Source: Bacillota bacterium | GTDB lineage: Bacteria > Bacillota > Clostridia > Acetivibrionales > DSM-2933 | Direction of reading: 5' to 3' | Assembly (NCBI GenBank): GCA_030705945.1 | Contig: JAUZPS010000002.1 | Location: 1 to 35,139, forward strand | Length of the DNA stretch: 35,139 bases | Shown here: positions 34,807 through 35,139 of the stretch, piece by piece | How the letters are laid out: each line of letters opens with the position of its first letter | Position numbering within the stretch: position 1 is the stretch's first letter | Translations under genes and position numbers: made by a program | Notes under the pieces: model-generated | Database searches by the model: none | Seen by the model: the letters and a program-made list of their open reading frames with translations, nothing else | Told to the model about the DNA's origin: nothing

Positions 34807-34850
34807 CTAAAGATATGGAACTGTTAGGTTTTACAGTTCCATATCTTTAG
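34807..34850 (+). terminator. Hairpin after yabG, probable terminator
   Basis: A perfect 17-bp stem (CTAAAGATATGGAACTG and complement) with a 10-base loop, 62 bases past the yabG stop. No true T-run follows; the adjacent A element could add to termination. Confidence 0.6.
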
Positions 34851-34855
34851 ATAAC

Positions 34856-34960
34856 TATATAAAAAGCAATTAATCTTTTACATTTGCCTATCGCAAAATA
34901 ACGTTACAGCGTTCGTTATTTTGCTCCGTCAAATGTAAGATTAATAGTGCTTTTTATATA
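34856..34960 (+). repeat. Palindromic repeat A, full copy 4
   Basis: Differs from copies 1 and 2 by a single base in the loop (GTTACAG for GTTAAAG). It lies 5 bases after the yabG hairpin and about 18 bases before repeat B. Confidence 0.92.
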
Positions 34961-34977
34961 TATAAGTTACGAAAATA

Positions 34978-35077
34978 AGTTACGAAAAAATTTTACATTA
35001 AAAATGCAGTTAATGTGTCTGCATTTTTCTATCAAAGATGAACTTTTCGTAACCTATGAAGCAATGTATATATTTTG
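34978..35077 (+). repeat. Palindromic repeat B, copy 2
   Basis: It pairs better than copy 1: outer arms AGTTACGAAAA/TTTTCGTAACCT and an inner hairpin AAAAATGCAG/CTGCATTTTT. The left end is preceded by a tandem duplicate of its first 13 bases (AAGTTACGAAAAT, from 34964). Same orientation as copy 1. Confidence 0.8.
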
Positions 35078-35139
35078 CAATATAAAAAATATATTTAAAA
35101 TGTTTATCACGAAACATCTATAAAATTAGTTTTATGCTA

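Larger units (their letters stand above)
34746..35139. other. Repeat-rich region after yabG
   Basis: No gene. It holds a 17-bp hairpin, a full copy of repeat A and a copy of repeat B in series, then AT-rich sequence to the edge. Confidence 0.7.

Noticed and set aside
7671-34960. Element A copies as a CRISPR array or tRNA/riboswitch
   Set aside because: Copies are kilobases apart with no spacers, no cas genes, no tRNA features and no fixed place before one gene class.

Overview
The window reads as the chromosome of a motile, endospore-forming, low-GC Gram-positive anaerobe of the class Clostridia. Evidence: a Bacillus/Clostridium-type late flagellar cluster (comF, yvyF, flgM, flgN, flgK, flgL, DUF6470, fliW, csrA, flagellin), the sporulation protease yabG, an S-box (SAM-I) riboswitch, strong AGGAGG-type ribosome binding sites and AT-rich spacers. 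I cannot fix genus or species without a search; Ruminiclostridium/Acetivibrio-like clostridia are a guess from overall feel only.

Layout. 1-1386: a secreted papain-like peptidase running off the left edge (minus strand). 1909-3153: flagellin lysine methylase FliB. 3347-15954: the late flagellar locus, all on the minus strand, read from right to left as comF, yvyF, flgM, flgN, two different flgK genes, flgL, a DUF6470 gene, fliW, csrA and a very large flagellin. Sigma-28-like promoters lie before comF, flgM and flagellin. Terminators follow yvyF, csrA and flagellin. FlgM restrains sigma-28, FlgN chaperones the FlgK/FlgL junction proteins, and FliW/CsrA titrate flagellin translation. The flagellin leader carries two GGA sites fit for CsrA. 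FliB would then methylate the flagellin.

16279-18168 is the only plus-strand gene in the middle, a KimA-like potassium/amino-acid permease, convergent with recD2 (18177-20393). A small membrane protein with a glycosyltransferase-2-like core (20787-21167) and metK (21365-22558) follow. metK has a textbook S-box riboswitch and terminator in its leader. From 23123 to 33615 lies a housekeeping run on the minus strand: ftsH, hpt, tilS, dnaB, rplI, gdpP, a MazG-like gene, pheA, then the rpsR-ssb-rpsF operon with an S6:S18-type leader. yabG (33918-34745) is divergent on the plus strand.

The unusual layer is a set of repeated palindromic elements in the spacers. Element A is a 105-bp imperfect palindrome with four full copies (7671, 20574, 22611, 34856), one diverged copy in the flagellin leader (5893) and one damaged inverted copy (1520). 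Two full copies are identical and a third differs by one base. Element B (about 100 bp, nested hairpins) occurs twice, each time beside an A copy. One A copy sits inside the metK leader, downstream of the riboswitch terminator. Other points of note are a von Willebrand A-like insert in one of the two FlgK proteins, a structured RNA-like segment after metK, and an apparent CTG start for hpt.
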